Shown: piece by piece, positions 27,306 to 35,687 of the stretch
How positions within the stretch are numbered: the stretch's first letter is position 1
How the letters are laid out: each line of letters starts with the position of its first letter
NCBI GenBank assembly: GCA_902494875.1
Contig: CABUUO010000001.1
Coordinates: forward strand, 1 to 64,000
Source of the DNA: an uncultured Pseudomonadota bacterium
GTDB taxonomy: Bacteria > Pseudomonadota > Alphaproteobacteria > RF32 > CAG-239
Length of the DNA stretch: 64,000 bases
Direction of reading: 5' to 3'
Position numbers and translations under genes: made by a program
The notes under the pieces: generated by a model
What the model was told of the DNA's origin: nothing
The model's database searches: none
Seen by the model: only the letters and a program-made list of their open reading frames with translations

Positions 27306-27332
27306 AAAGCTCCGCAATGCGGAGCTTTTTTT
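27306..27332 (+). terminator. Rho-independent terminator after tig
   Basis: AAAGCTCCGC / GCGGAGCTTT stem with a short loop and a T run. Confidence 0.88.
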
Positions 27333-27470
27333 ATATTTTGGAATTTTTATCCGACATATTATTTTGTATAATCCTCGTGTTATTAATTGTTTATAATTTC
27401 CGTTTTTATGTTGCCGTCAACAGTTGTTTTTCTATATTGAAACAATTGTTTTAATTGTGACGGCGGCAAA

Positions 27471-28862
27471 ATGAATTTTTTTATTAACAAATTTGATTCT
27501 AATAAGTTTCTGTGTTCGTTTATATTTTGGAATTTGGGGATTTTCTTATATATTTTATTTGTTTTCATACATATTTATTTTGATAAAATCGATTTTAATC
27601 AGTTTTTGTTTCATATTAAATATTATGAAGCTTTGGATTTGAAGGCATATGCCCCCATATATCGGCAGTTTTTGTTTTATAGTATGTTATATGCTTTCTT
27701 AATGATTGTTTTATATGGCATTCTTTGGAAATATTTTAAATCGGAGATTGTTTTTCTTTCTTTATTCTTTTTGATATTCGCAATACTGTTTGTCGGGTTA
27801 AAACTTAAAATATTTCAATATGTTGAGAGTTATTATCATAAAAGTGATTTTTATGAAGATAATTATCGAATGTCTGATAACATTTCGTTTTCGGAACGTA
27901 AAAATCTGATAGTTTTGTATTTGGAATCTATGGAAAGTATTTATGCCGAAGGCGGAATTTTCGGAGAAAACCTGCTGCCGCAGCTTACGAGCCTGCAAGA
28001 AGAAAATATCAAGTTCGGAAGATATCATCAGGTTGCCGGCAGCGGCTGGACGGTTGCGGGGCTGGTTACATCTTCCTGCAGTCTGCCGTTAGTCTTGCCT
28101 ATTGATTCACATTCGTACGGACGGAACGGCTTTTTGCCCAATGCATCCTGTTTACAAGATATATTGAAGAAAAACGGATATCATGAATTTTTTGTGAGCA
28201 GCGGAGAGACGGGTTTTGCCTATACGGACGTTTTTTTGAAAAGTCATGCCGAGGATATGTTTTTTGCGGATGTTGAGCCAAATGAATTTGTGTGGCAATG
28301 GGGAAACAGCGACAAGAATACATATGGGAAAGCCATGGATTTATTGTCCGCAAAGGCCGTGAAAAATCAGCCTTTTTTTATGACGATTATGACTTTGGAT
28401 ATGCATCATCCCGGATATTTGGATGAAAAGTGTTCCGGAAAATTCGGTGATTTCCGGGATGTGGTAAAATGCGCCGATATGATGGCAGCTGATTTTATCC
28501 GCTGGTTTCAAAAGCAGGTTTGGGCAAAAGATACCGTTTTATTGGTTGTCGGAGATCATCTGGCGATGAGTAATCCCGTTTATGACCAATATCTGAGAAA
28601 CAGAGATGAAAATCGAACGATTTTTAATCTGTTTATTGATGGCGGCAGAAAAGCGGATATGAAACGCGATTTCAGCGGCTTGGACATACTGCCGACGTTA
28701 TTGAAAAGTTTAGGTGCCGATTGGCAAGGCAATAGATTGGGATTGGGAACGGTTTTATTTTCGGAACAAAAAACTTTGCTGGAAATCTACGGGCATGAGG
28801 GACTGAATCGTCAATTAAGCGCGCCGAGTGAGCGTTATAATGCCTTTGTCTGCAAAAATTAG
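27471..28862 (+). CDS. Sulfatase-fold membrane transferase (OpgB / LTA synthase-like)
   Basis: A 463-residue inner membrane protein with three N-terminal membrane helices (about 15-37, 66-86, 91-112) and a periplasmic alkaline-phosphatase-superfamily domain. Metal ligands and nucleophile are visible: E152 in LYLESMES, the nucleophilic T194 in GSGWTVAGLVTSSCSLPL, the histidines of DMHHPGY near 312, and D362/H363 in VVGDHLAM. The nucleophile context is closest to OpgB/MdoB phosphoglycerol transferases and lipoteichoic acid synthases, so it probably transfers phosphoglycerol or a similar group to a periplasmic glycan. The short length excludes a full OpgB. It opens the AT-rich glycan locus. Confidence 0.8.
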   Translation: MNFFINKFDSNKFLCSFIFWNLGIFLYILFVFIHIYFDKIDFNQFLFHIKYYEALDLKAYAPIYRQFLFYSMLYAFLMIVLYGILWKYFKSEIVFLSLFFLIFAILFVGLKLKIFQYVESYYHKSDFYEDNYRMSDNISFSERKNLIVLYLESMESIYAEGGIFGENLLPQLTSLQEENIKFGRYHQVAGSGWTVAGLVTSSCSLPLVLPIDSHSYGRNGFLPNASCLQDILKKNGYHEFFVSSGETGFAYTDVFLKSHAEDMFFADVEPNEFVWQWGNSDKNTYGKAMDLLSAKAVKNQPFFMTIMTLDMHHPGYLDEKCSGKFGDFRDVVKCADMMAADFIRWFQKQVWAKDTVLLVVGDHLAMSNPVYDQYLRNRDENRTIFNLFIDGGRKADMKRDFSGLDILPTLLKSLGADWQGNRLGLGTVLFSEQKTLLEIYGHEGLNRQLSAPSERYNAFVCKN

Positions 28863-28955
28863 CATTGTAAAGTTTATGAAATTTTTTTGTGCATAAGGTT
28901 AATAAATTTTGTATTTCCGATATTGATTTTATATCCTTCTTTTTAGGAGAGCAGT

Positions 28956-30527
28956 ATGAAAATCAGTATCAGAAATGTTTTTTTGTTTGCAGTTTTGTTG
29001 ATTATCGGCGCGGTATGCGGCTATAGTTTTATGTATGAAAATAAATGGGATTTTACGAATTATCATTATTATAATGCCTGGGCTTTTTTGAACGGACGGG
29101 TCGGTTATGACATTGCTCCTGCTTCCGTAAATACTTATAATAACCCTCTGATAGAAATTCCGTTTTATTATATGGTCAAATATTTAAACGATTATCCCGG
29201 CGTAGTTTCCGCTTTGCAGGGAATGTATTTCGGTATTCTTGTTTTTATGGTTTTTAAAATTGCGGAATTGTTTTTTTCTCAAGGGTATCGTTATAAAAAT
29301 CTGCTGACTGTTTTATCAACGTTAATTGGGGTAACGGGATTTGCTACATTTATGCAGGTTTCGACAACCAGCAATGAAATACAGACGGCTATATTGGTTT
29401 TGTGGGCGTTTTATATTTTATTGAAAGTGTTTTCGGGAGGTAAAGGCGAAACCTTGCCGACATTTTTTTCGTCCGGGCTTTTGCTCGGTATGGCAGCTGG
29501 TTTGAAACTGACGGCCGTTATTTATTGCGCTTCGATTTTTTTAACTCTTTTAATTTTTCGAAAAAAACTGAATCGCCCCGGAATGTTAATTTTTATGTTT
29601 TGTCTGGGCGGAACCGTCGGATTTTTGCTGATTAACGGTTTTTGGATGTGGAAGTTATGGACTCTTCTGGGAAATCCGGTATTTCCGTTTGCGAACACAA
29701 TATTCAAATCTGAATATTTTGACAATTTTAACTATTCTGACCGCCGCTTTCTTCCCAAGAATTTGACTGAATATATATTTTATCCTTTTATATGGGCTTT
29801 CCATTTTGAGCGCAGAGTGGTGGCGGAAACCTATTTTATAGATTTTCGGTTTGCCGCAGTATATTTGATTTTGCTTTATTATGCGGTGCGCCGGTTTGTC
29901 TGTAAATTCAAAGAGTCGGACGGTATCCGTTTTCTGTTTGTTTATATCGTATGCAGCTATGCTATCTGGCTTTTATTTTTTTCTATCCTTCGTTATGCGA
30001 TTCCGATTGAGGTTTTTTCGGGTGTGATTATTGTCAAGTTTGCATATGATACTTTTCCTGTGGCTCTTTGGAAAAGAGCTATAACGATTTCTGTCTGGAT
30101 TCTACTCTTTTTTATATTGATCAGTATGGCTGCATACAGCGTTCCGTGGGGAACAAGACGGGGAGACGCAAAGGTTATTGATGTGGAAAAAATAGAAGTT
30201 ACCGAGGATGATGTCATACTTCTTTATAATATGCCTTCGGCGGCGATTGTTTCAACTTTGATTCCGGGAAAGAGCAAAGTCAGAGTGATGGGAACAAAAC
30301 AGGGCAATGTTATTGTTATGGGCGGAACTGATTTTACCGAACGTAAAAAATTTCGTTTACTAAGGGATGAAGTCCTTAAAAACAGAAAAGGAAGAATAAT
30401 AGCAATTGTAAGAAAATGGTATAATTCTTTGTATAATGTGGATGAGACGAAAGACCCGTATCTTAAAGATCTGCAATGTCGTCCGTTGTTAAATAATCTG
30501 GACGATCATCTTAATATTTGTATGTAA
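28956..30527 (+). CDS. Polytopic membrane protein, putative GT-C glycosyltransferase, paralog 1
   Basis: A 523-residue protein with about ten hydrophobic segments and a C-terminal soluble part (about 400-523). After the first helix a periplasmic loop carries WDFTNYHYYNAWAFLNGR, a motif shared by all four paralogs and placed where GT-C transferases hold their catalytic acid. Other shared marks are QVSTTSNEIQ, GLKLTAV and NPVFPFANTIFKSEY. It is the most divergent copy: the first loop differs (NTYNNPLIEIPFYY in place of NAFFNPLPDVPLYL) and the tail ends at ICM, without the CVPPE ending of copies 2 and 3. GT-C activity is inferred from topology and neighbours, not from a recognised domain. Confidence 0.7.
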   Translation: MKISIRNVFLFAVLLIIGAVCGYSFMYENKWDFTNYHYYNAWAFLNGRVGYDIAPASVNTYNNPLIEIPFYYMVKYLNDYPGVVSALQGMYFGILVFMVFKIAELFFSQGYRYKNLLTVLSTLIGVTGFATFMQVSTTSNEIQTAILVLWAFYILLKVFSGGKGETLPTFFSSGLLLGMAAGLKLTAVIYCASIFLTLLIFRKKLNRPGMLIFMFCLGGTVGFLLINGFWMWKLWTLLGNPVFPFANTIFKSEYFDNFNYSDRRFLPKNLTEYIFYPFIWAFHFERRVVAETYFIDFRFAAVYLILLYYAVRRFVCKFKESDGIRFLFVYIVCSYAIWLLFFSILRYAIPIEVFSGVIIVKFAYDTFPVALWKRAITISVWILLFFILISMAAYSVPWGTRRGDAKVIDVEKIEVTEDDVILLYNMPSAAIVSTLIPGKSKVRVMGTKQGNVIVMGGTDFTERKKFRLLRDEVLKNRKGRIIAIVRKWYNSLYNVDETKDPYLKDLQCRPLLNNLDDHLNICM

Positions 30528-30544
30528 GATATTTGTGTGGGTGT

Positions 30545-30607
30545 TTGGTGCCGCTCGTTTTGTGTGTTCCTCCGGAACTTAAGTATGATATTGGGAAGAA
30601 AAAGGCG
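30545..30607 (+). pseudogene. Leftover C-terminal tail of a further paralog
   Basis: In the frame starting at 30548 the DNA reads VPLVLCVPPELKYDIGKKK, which matches the C-terminus of paralog 3 (LPLILCVPPELEHKVWKNF) and paralog 2 (WVLCVPPEFEKSVW). It has no start codon of its own and lies in a different frame from paralog 1, whose own shortened tail ends 18 bp earlier. The best reading is the 3' remnant of a deleted or recombined copy. Confidence 0.65.
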
Positions 30608-30698
30608 AAACAGTGCTTTCTGTGTAAAAACTTTGCGGCGCTTGTTTCTGCAAGAATTTTATTTTACACTTCGGGAGTATAGAAAGGATTATAGATAT

Positions 30699-32324
30699 AT
30701 GAGAAAAAAGAATCTTGTACTGTTGTTTTTTTTCCTTATTATCGGTGGAACTCTTAGTGTATATTTGAAGTATGAGTTGTTGTGGGATTTTGCCAATTAT
30801 CATTATTATAATCCTTGGGCTTTTTTGAACGGACGTGTTAATTTTGATGTTGCCGTCGCCGGATTAAATGCATTTTTCAATCCTCTTCCAGATGTGCCGT
30901 TATATTTGTTGATAAAGTATTTCAATAATTATCCTGATTTTATTTATTTTGTTCAGGGAATGTGGTTTGGGGCGTTGGCATTCACTTATGCCAAAATAAT
31001 AAGTTTGTTTTTTGATTTTCAGACGCCTAAGGGAAAAATTCTGTCTGTTATTACGTTTTTGATAGGCATTACGTCTTGGTCTTGCTTTATGCAGATAGGT
31101 ACGTCTACAAACGAAATACCTCTTGCTTTTTTTGTTTTAACGGGATTGTATCTTTTGCTAAAGCAATTTTCGGTTCCAATTCAGTCTCTTGCGGCTTTTG
31201 GCATTTCAGGTTTTGTTCTGGGAATGGCGATGGGATTGAAATTGACCAATGTTACGTATTGCATTGCTTCAGGAATTTCACTGATATTATTTTATAGAAA
31301 ATTGCAACGGCCGCTGGCCGTTTTGTTTTGGTTTTCTTTTTCCGGTATGGTAGGATTTCTTGTTGTAAACGGTTTCTGGATGAAAGAAATGTGGGAGCTT
31401 TTTCACAATCCGTTTTTCCCGTTTGCCAATGAGATTTTTAAGTCTGAATATATGGAACAGCAAAATTTCTCAGATCGTAATTATGTTCCGACTTCAATCT
31501 GTGAACTGTTGCTTTTCCCGTTTAAATTTAACCATAGCGAAGGCAGTGCTTTTATTGCAGATTACAGGTTAGCTTTTTCTTATATAATTTTCATTGTATA
31601 TTTTATTTATCTTTGGGTTGAAAAATTAAGAGGAAAAGACATCGTCAGACAAATGGATGTAAAGCAGAGTTTCTTGATAGTTTGGGGTTTGACTGCATAT
31701 ATTTTCTGGGTTAATGTTTTCACAATTTTAAGATATGCTGTTCCTATTTTTCTAATACTTTCAATATTTATTGTAAAATCGGGAGCATTTTGTTTGCCTC
31801 GGCGGAAATCGTTGCAAATTATTTATTTTTCAATAGTTAATATTTTAATTTTTCAATTTGTAATGACGCCTTATTTCAGTCAGCCTTGGGGATATAGGAA
31901 AGATATTACTTCAGAAAAAAAAGAAAATAGTTATAATCGTTTTGTTTATGTGGAAGATGTTGATATTCCTGAAAATTCTTTAATTTTAATGTATTCAAAC
32001 AGGACATCTGCAATATTGCCCTATTGGGGACAGGATAAAAAAAGGATTAGAGGAATAAAAATCGCTCAGAGTTTCTATTTGGTAAAGACGGTTCAGGGAG
32101 ATAAAGATTTTTTTGAGTATAACAAAAAATGGAAAAAATATAAAGAGGATGTTATCAGAGAGCATAAAGGACCTAAAATAGCATTGGTTACCAGTCTTTC
32201 TCCGTTTTTTTTGAGGGATAAATATTTAGAGGGAATGGTTTGCCGAAAGTTGAGAAATAATATGGCTGATTGGGTATTATGTGTTCCCCCGGAATTTGAA
32301 AAATCTGTTTGGAGTGAAACATAG
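30699..32324 (+). CDS. Putative GT-C glycosyltransferase, paralog 2
   Basis: 541 residues from the ATG at 30699, which follows an AGAAAGGA element. The frame is open upstream to 30537, but that region is the remnant of another copy and is not part of this protein. Shared motifs in order: LWDFANYHYYNPWAFLNGRV in the first periplasmic loop, NAFFNPLPDVPLYLLIKYF, MQIGTSTNEIPLAF, GLKLTNVTYC, NPFFPFANEIFKSEY and a DYRLAFSY stretch. The C-terminal soluble region ends CRKLRNNMADWVLCVPPEF. It is strongly AT-rich, more so than its housekeeping neighbours. The stop codon is directly followed by the ATG of paralog 3. Confidence 0.72.
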   Translation: MRKKNLVLLFFFLIIGGTLSVYLKYELLWDFANYHYYNPWAFLNGRVNFDVAVAGLNAFFNPLPDVPLYLLIKYFNNYPDFIYFVQGMWFGALAFTYAKIISLFFDFQTPKGKILSVITFLIGITSWSCFMQIGTSTNEIPLAFFVLTGLYLLLKQFSVPIQSLAAFGISGFVLGMAMGLKLTNVTYCIASGISLILFYRKLQRPLAVLFWFSFSGMVGFLVVNGFWMKEMWELFHNPFFPFANEIFKSEYMEQQNFSDRNYVPTSICELLLFPFKFNHSEGSAFIADYRLAFSYIIFIVYFIYLWVEKLRGKDIVRQMDVKQSFLIVWGLTAYIFWVNVFTILRYAVPIFLILSIFIVKSGAFCLPRRKSLQIIYFSIVNILIFQFVMTPYFSQPWGYRKDITSEKKENSYNRFVYVEDVDIPENSLILMYSNRTSAILPYWGQDKKRIRGIKIAQSFYLVKTVQGDKDFFEYNKKWKKYKEDVIREHKGPKIALVTSLSPFFLRDKYLEGMVCRKLRNNMADWVLCVPPEFEKSVWSET

Positions 32325-34067
32325 ATGAAAAAAATATTGAATTTGATGAGTAAAGATAGTGTTGTTCTTTTTCTTCTTTTGCTGTGCGGCGGTATATTAA
32401 GCTGTGTTTTGAAATATGATCTGTTTTGGGATTTTGTTAATTATCATTATTTTAATCCGTGGGCCTTTCTGAATGGTCGGATAAACTATGATGTGGGGGC
32501 TGCGGGAATGAATGCGTTTTTCAATCCATTGCCGGATATTCCGCTGTATCTGCTGATTAAATATTTTAACGATTATCCGAACTTTATCTGCTTTATGCAG
32601 GGAATGTGGTTCGGTGCGCTGCTGTTTTTGTTTTTCAAAATTGTATGTCAGGTTATCGATACGTCGACACGGGTCGGTAAATTGCAGGTATTCGTGATTT
32701 TGCTGGTGGGAGCGACGGGTTGGTCAACATTTATGCAGATAGGCACCTCTACCAATGAGATACAGATATCGGTATTTATTATGGCCGGTTTATATGTCTT
32801 ATTAAAAGAGATGTATTCTTCGAAGCAGAACAAATGGCTGTTTTTGCTGTCCGGTCTGCTTTTGGGTATGGCGATGGGACTGAAACTGACAGCGGTGACA
32901 TATTGCGTATCGTCGGCTCTGGCGGTATTTTTGTATTATCGCAGGCTGGAACGTCCGCTGGAAAAGATATTTTTCTTTGCCGCCGGCGGTATAAGCGGTT
33001 TTTTGATTTTTAACGGTTTCTGGATGTATATCCTGTGGGAGCATTTTCAAAATCCGTTTTTCCCGTTTGCTAATGAGATCTTCAAATCTGAATATGCTTC
33101 CATCCAGAATATAAGAGATACAAGATTTATTCCGCATACGCTGGGACAATTTATTATGCAGCCGTTTTTATTATTTGCCAGAGGTTTTGAAATTGCTTCG
33201 GATGGGGACGGATATGTTAGTGAAAGTCGTGGTTTTATTATTGATTACAGGTTGATCTTGGCATATGTCTTTTTCCTGTTGTTTATTTTATATGAAGCAG
33301 GAAATAGGCTGTTTAGAAAGCGTTTTGCTTTTGATTGGAATACTCCGAGCGGTTTTTTGCTTTTGTTTACATTACTTTCATATTTAATATGGGCTTTGCT
33401 TTTTTCGCTTTTCCGTTATATGGTGCCTATTGAGTTGCTTCTAGCACTGTTTGTTGTGAAAATTATTTTTTTATTTATTCCAAGGAGTGATTGGGCAAAA
33501 ATATTGTATATCTCTTTGGTTAATCTGATTCTCTTTTTATTGATTTCGGTTCCTTTTTTCAGTGAGAGCTGGGGGAGCAGGAAAATGGATAATGTCTCTT
33601 ATAAAGAAGGGGAAAAAATTAGTGATTATAATGGAGAAAAATTTATTTTTATTGAAGAGGTTGATATTCCTGATGATGCGTTGATTTTGTTTTATGAATA
33701 TCCGGTTTCGGCAGTCCTTCCTTATTGGTTTGATTTTTTAGAAAAGAAAAATATCCGAGGGCTTTCCGTTTGGCAAAGTATGTATATAACAACGGATAAA
33801 GGACGTATTGTGGATTATTATGATTATAATCCCAAATGGCGGGCAATGCGGAGAGAAATTATGGACAAACATCAAGGACCAGTTATTGCCGTTTCAGGAG
33901 GAAATACGCAGGATCCGCTGGGAATATTGGAAAAAATGTCTTGTCGGGGAATTCCAAATAATATGTTGCCATTGATTTTGTGTGTGCCGCCAGAATTAGA
34001 GCATAAAGTTTGGAAAAATTTTGAACAAAACAGCAAAACTTTCCAAAAAAACATGGAGGAGAAGTAA
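32325..34067 (+). CDS. Putative GT-C glycosyltransferase, paralog 3
   Basis: 580 residues, the longest copy. It has the same layout: the first-loop motif FWDFVNYHYFNPWAFLNGRI, NAFFNPLPDIPLYLLIKYF, MQIGTSTNEIQISVF, GLKLTAVTYC, NPFFPFANEIFKSEY and DYRLILAY. The extra length is an insert in the loop after SEYASIQN (ARGFEIASDGDGYVSESRGF) plus a longer lysine-rich tail after CVPPELEHKVW. No spacer separates it from paralog 2 and only 1 bp separates it from the glycosyltransferase gene, so these genes must be translated from one message. AT-rich. Confidence 0.72.
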   Translation: MKKILNLMSKDSVVLFLLLLCGGILSCVLKYDLFWDFVNYHYFNPWAFLNGRINYDVGAAGMNAFFNPLPDIPLYLLIKYFNDYPNFICFMQGMWFGALLFLFFKIVCQVIDTSTRVGKLQVFVILLVGATGWSTFMQIGTSTNEIQISVFIMAGLYVLLKEMYSSKQNKWLFLLSGLLLGMAMGLKLTAVTYCVSSALAVFLYYRRLERPLEKIFFFAAGGISGFLIFNGFWMYILWEHFQNPFFPFANEIFKSEYASIQNIRDTRFIPHTLGQFIMQPFLLFARGFEIASDGDGYVSESRGFIIDYRLILAYVFFLLFILYEAGNRLFRKRFAFDWNTPSGFLLLFTLLSYLIWALLFSLFRYMVPIELLLALFVVKIIFLFIPRSDWAKILYISLVNLILFLLISVPFFSESWGSRKMDNVSYKEGEKISDYNGEKFIFIEEVDIPDDALILFYEYPVSAVLPYWFDFLEKKNIRGLSVWQSMYITTDKGRIVDYYDYNPKWRAMRREIMDKHQGPVIAVSGGNTQDPLGILEKMSCRGIPNNMLPLILCVPPELEHKVWKNFEQNSKTFQKNMEEK

Positions 34068-34068
34068 G

Positions 34069-34995
34069 ATGGCCAAGGAAAATGTAGCGGTAATTATTCC
34101 CTGTTATAACGAAGGTATTGCCATTGCCAAAGTGGTTGATGATTTCAAACAGATTATTCCGGAAGCTAAGATTTATGTTTATGACAATAATTCGACCGAC
34201 AATACGGTAGAGGAGGCTAAAAAAGCCGGCGCCATTGTCCGCCATGAAAGCTATCAGGGCAAGGGAAATGTTATCCGCAGGATGTTTGCCGATATTGACG
34301 CTGACGTTTATGTGATGAGCGACGGAGACGAAACCTATGACATTAAGCGGACTCCGGATCTGATCAAAGAACTGCTTGACAACAATCTGGATATGGTGGT
34401 GGGAGCGCGCAAGGAAGTCGATCTGGCTGCATACAGGGTAGGGCACCGGTGGGGAAATGTTCTGCTGACGCGTTTGGTGCAGAGCTTTTTTCATCACAAA
34501 CTGGTGGATATGCTTTCCGGTTTCAGGGTCTTTTCAAAACGTTTTGTTAAGACGTTTCCGTCTCAGTCCTGGGGATTTGAAATCGAAACGGAACTGACAG
34601 TTTATGCCTTGTCTTCAAGAATTCCGATGAAAGAAATTGACACGGATTATTTCGCCCGGCCGGAAGGTTCGGTCAGTAAGCTTTCCACGTATAAAGACGG
34701 TCTGAGGATTTTGCTGATGATTGTTACCTTGATTAAAGAAGAGCGTCCTCTGCTGTTTTTCAGCGTGTTTGGACTTGCTTTTATGCTTTTGTCCCTGATT
34801 TGCGGCATTCCGGTTATTGAAAACTATTTGGAGACGGGACTGGTGCCGAGAATGCCGACAACTGTTCTGGCCACCGGTCTGATGATATGCTCGGTAGTTA
34901 GTATGCTGGTGGGATTTGTTCTGGACAGCGTGGCAAAGAGCCGTAAGGAGGTTCGGAGAATGTCTTATTTGCAGTATAATCCGGTTAATGAATAA
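34069..34995 (+). CDS. Family 2 glycosyltransferase, GtrB/DPM1-like polyprenyl-phosphate sugar synthase
   Basis: 308 residues from the ATG at 34069, with GGAGGA 8 bp ahead. The GT-A domain begins VAVIIPCYNEGIAIAKVVDD, with the metal motif as DGDETYD (about residue 85) and acceptor-loop RRMFADI upstream. Near 170 the VDMLSGFRVFSKRFVKTFP and SWGFEIETEL stretches are typical of polyprenyl-phosphate mannose/glucose synthases. Two membrane helices close the protein (about 230-252 and 268-290), as in GtrB. Expected reaction: nucleotide sugar plus undecaprenyl phosphate to undecaprenyl-phosphate-sugar, the donor that GT-C enzymes use. That links it functionally to the flanking paralogs. Overlaps the next gene by one base. 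Confidence 0.85.
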   Translation: MAKENVAVIIPCYNEGIAIAKVVDDFKQIIPEAKIYVYDNNSTDNTVEEAKKAGAIVRHESYQGKGNVIRRMFADIDADVYVMSDGDETYDIKRTPDLIKELLDNNLDMVVGARKEVDLAAYRVGHRWGNVLLTRLVQSFFHHKLVDMLSGFRVFSKRFVKTFPSQSWGFEIETELTVYALSSRIPMKEIDTDYFARPEGSVSKLSTYKDGLRILLMIVTLIKEERPLLFFSVFGLAFMLLSLICGIPVIENYLETGLVPRMPTTVLATGLMICSVVSMLVGFVLDSVAKSRKEVRRMSYLQYNPVNE

Positions 34996-35681
34996 TGGAA
35001 TATAACGGCTGGGATAATCTTGAAACAATGAAGCTGGCAGAAAATTATAATAATTTTCTGATAAATGAGATTGTTTCAAGAATCAGAAAAGAAGACAATG
35101 TAATTGTTGATTTCGGTTCCGGCGATGGTTTTTTTGCCCGTCAGGTTGGGCGTCTGTCCGATAAAAGAATCTTTTGTATTGAACCGGCTGCAAATATGAA
35201 AAAATATTATGCTCCGGAGCAGAAAGTGCTGGACAGTCTTGAAATGCTGCCGGATGGTTCGGTTGATTTTATTTATTCCTTAAATGTGTTGGAGCATATT
35301 GAAAACGACACAGCCATAGCCGAGCTGTTTTACAAGAAAATGAAACCGGGAGGGATTTTATATTTGTATCTTCCCGCATTGTCGTGTCTGTACAGTTCAA
35401 TGGATAGGAAGGTCGGCCATTACCGCAGGTATTCAAAAGAAAGTCTGAAACATTTGCTGAAAGAGGAAAAATGGAATGTTTCAGAACTTAGATATGCTGA
35501 TTTTCTAGGCTTTTTTGCAACATTGGCTTTTAAAGTCTTTGGCAATAAGAACGGAAATATTTCCCAAGGTTCTTTAAAATTTTATGACCGTTTTATTTTT
35601 CCTTTCAGTCATGCGGCGGATAAACTTACCGGAGGAAGAGTCGTCGGCAAAAATATTGCGGTTGCGGCAACCAGAAAGTAG
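34995..35681 (+). CDS. Class I SAM-dependent methyltransferase
   Basis: A 228-residue soluble methyltransferase. Motif I is VIVDFGSGDGFFARQVG (about 34-50), motif II IFCIEPAANM, motif III/IV DFIYSLNVLEHIENDTAI, followed by MKPGGILYLYLPA. The pattern is that of UbiE/type-11 methyltransferases. The later YSSMDRKVGHYRRYSKESLKHLL stretch is common in methyltransferases found within polysaccharide loci. The start is coupled to the stop of the glycosyltransferase gene (TAATG overlap). It is likely to modify a sugar or lipid intermediate of this locus. Confidence 0.85.
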   Translation: MEYNGWDNLETMKLAENYNNFLINEIVSRIRKEDNVIVDFGSGDGFFARQVGRLSDKRIFCIEPAANMKKYYAPEQKVLDSLEMLPDGSVDFIYSLNVLEHIENDTAIAELFYKKMKPGGILYLYLPALSCLYSSMDRKVGHYRRYSKESLKHLLKEEKWNVSELRYADFLGFFATLAFKVFGNKNGNISQGSLKFYDRFIFPFSHAADKLTGGRVVGKNIAVAATRK

Positions 35682-35687
35682 GAAACA

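Noticed and set aside
30537..30698. Long N-terminal extension of paralog 2
   Set aside because: The extension overlaps the leftover tail of another copy in a different frame, and the ATG at 30699 has a good ribosome binding site.
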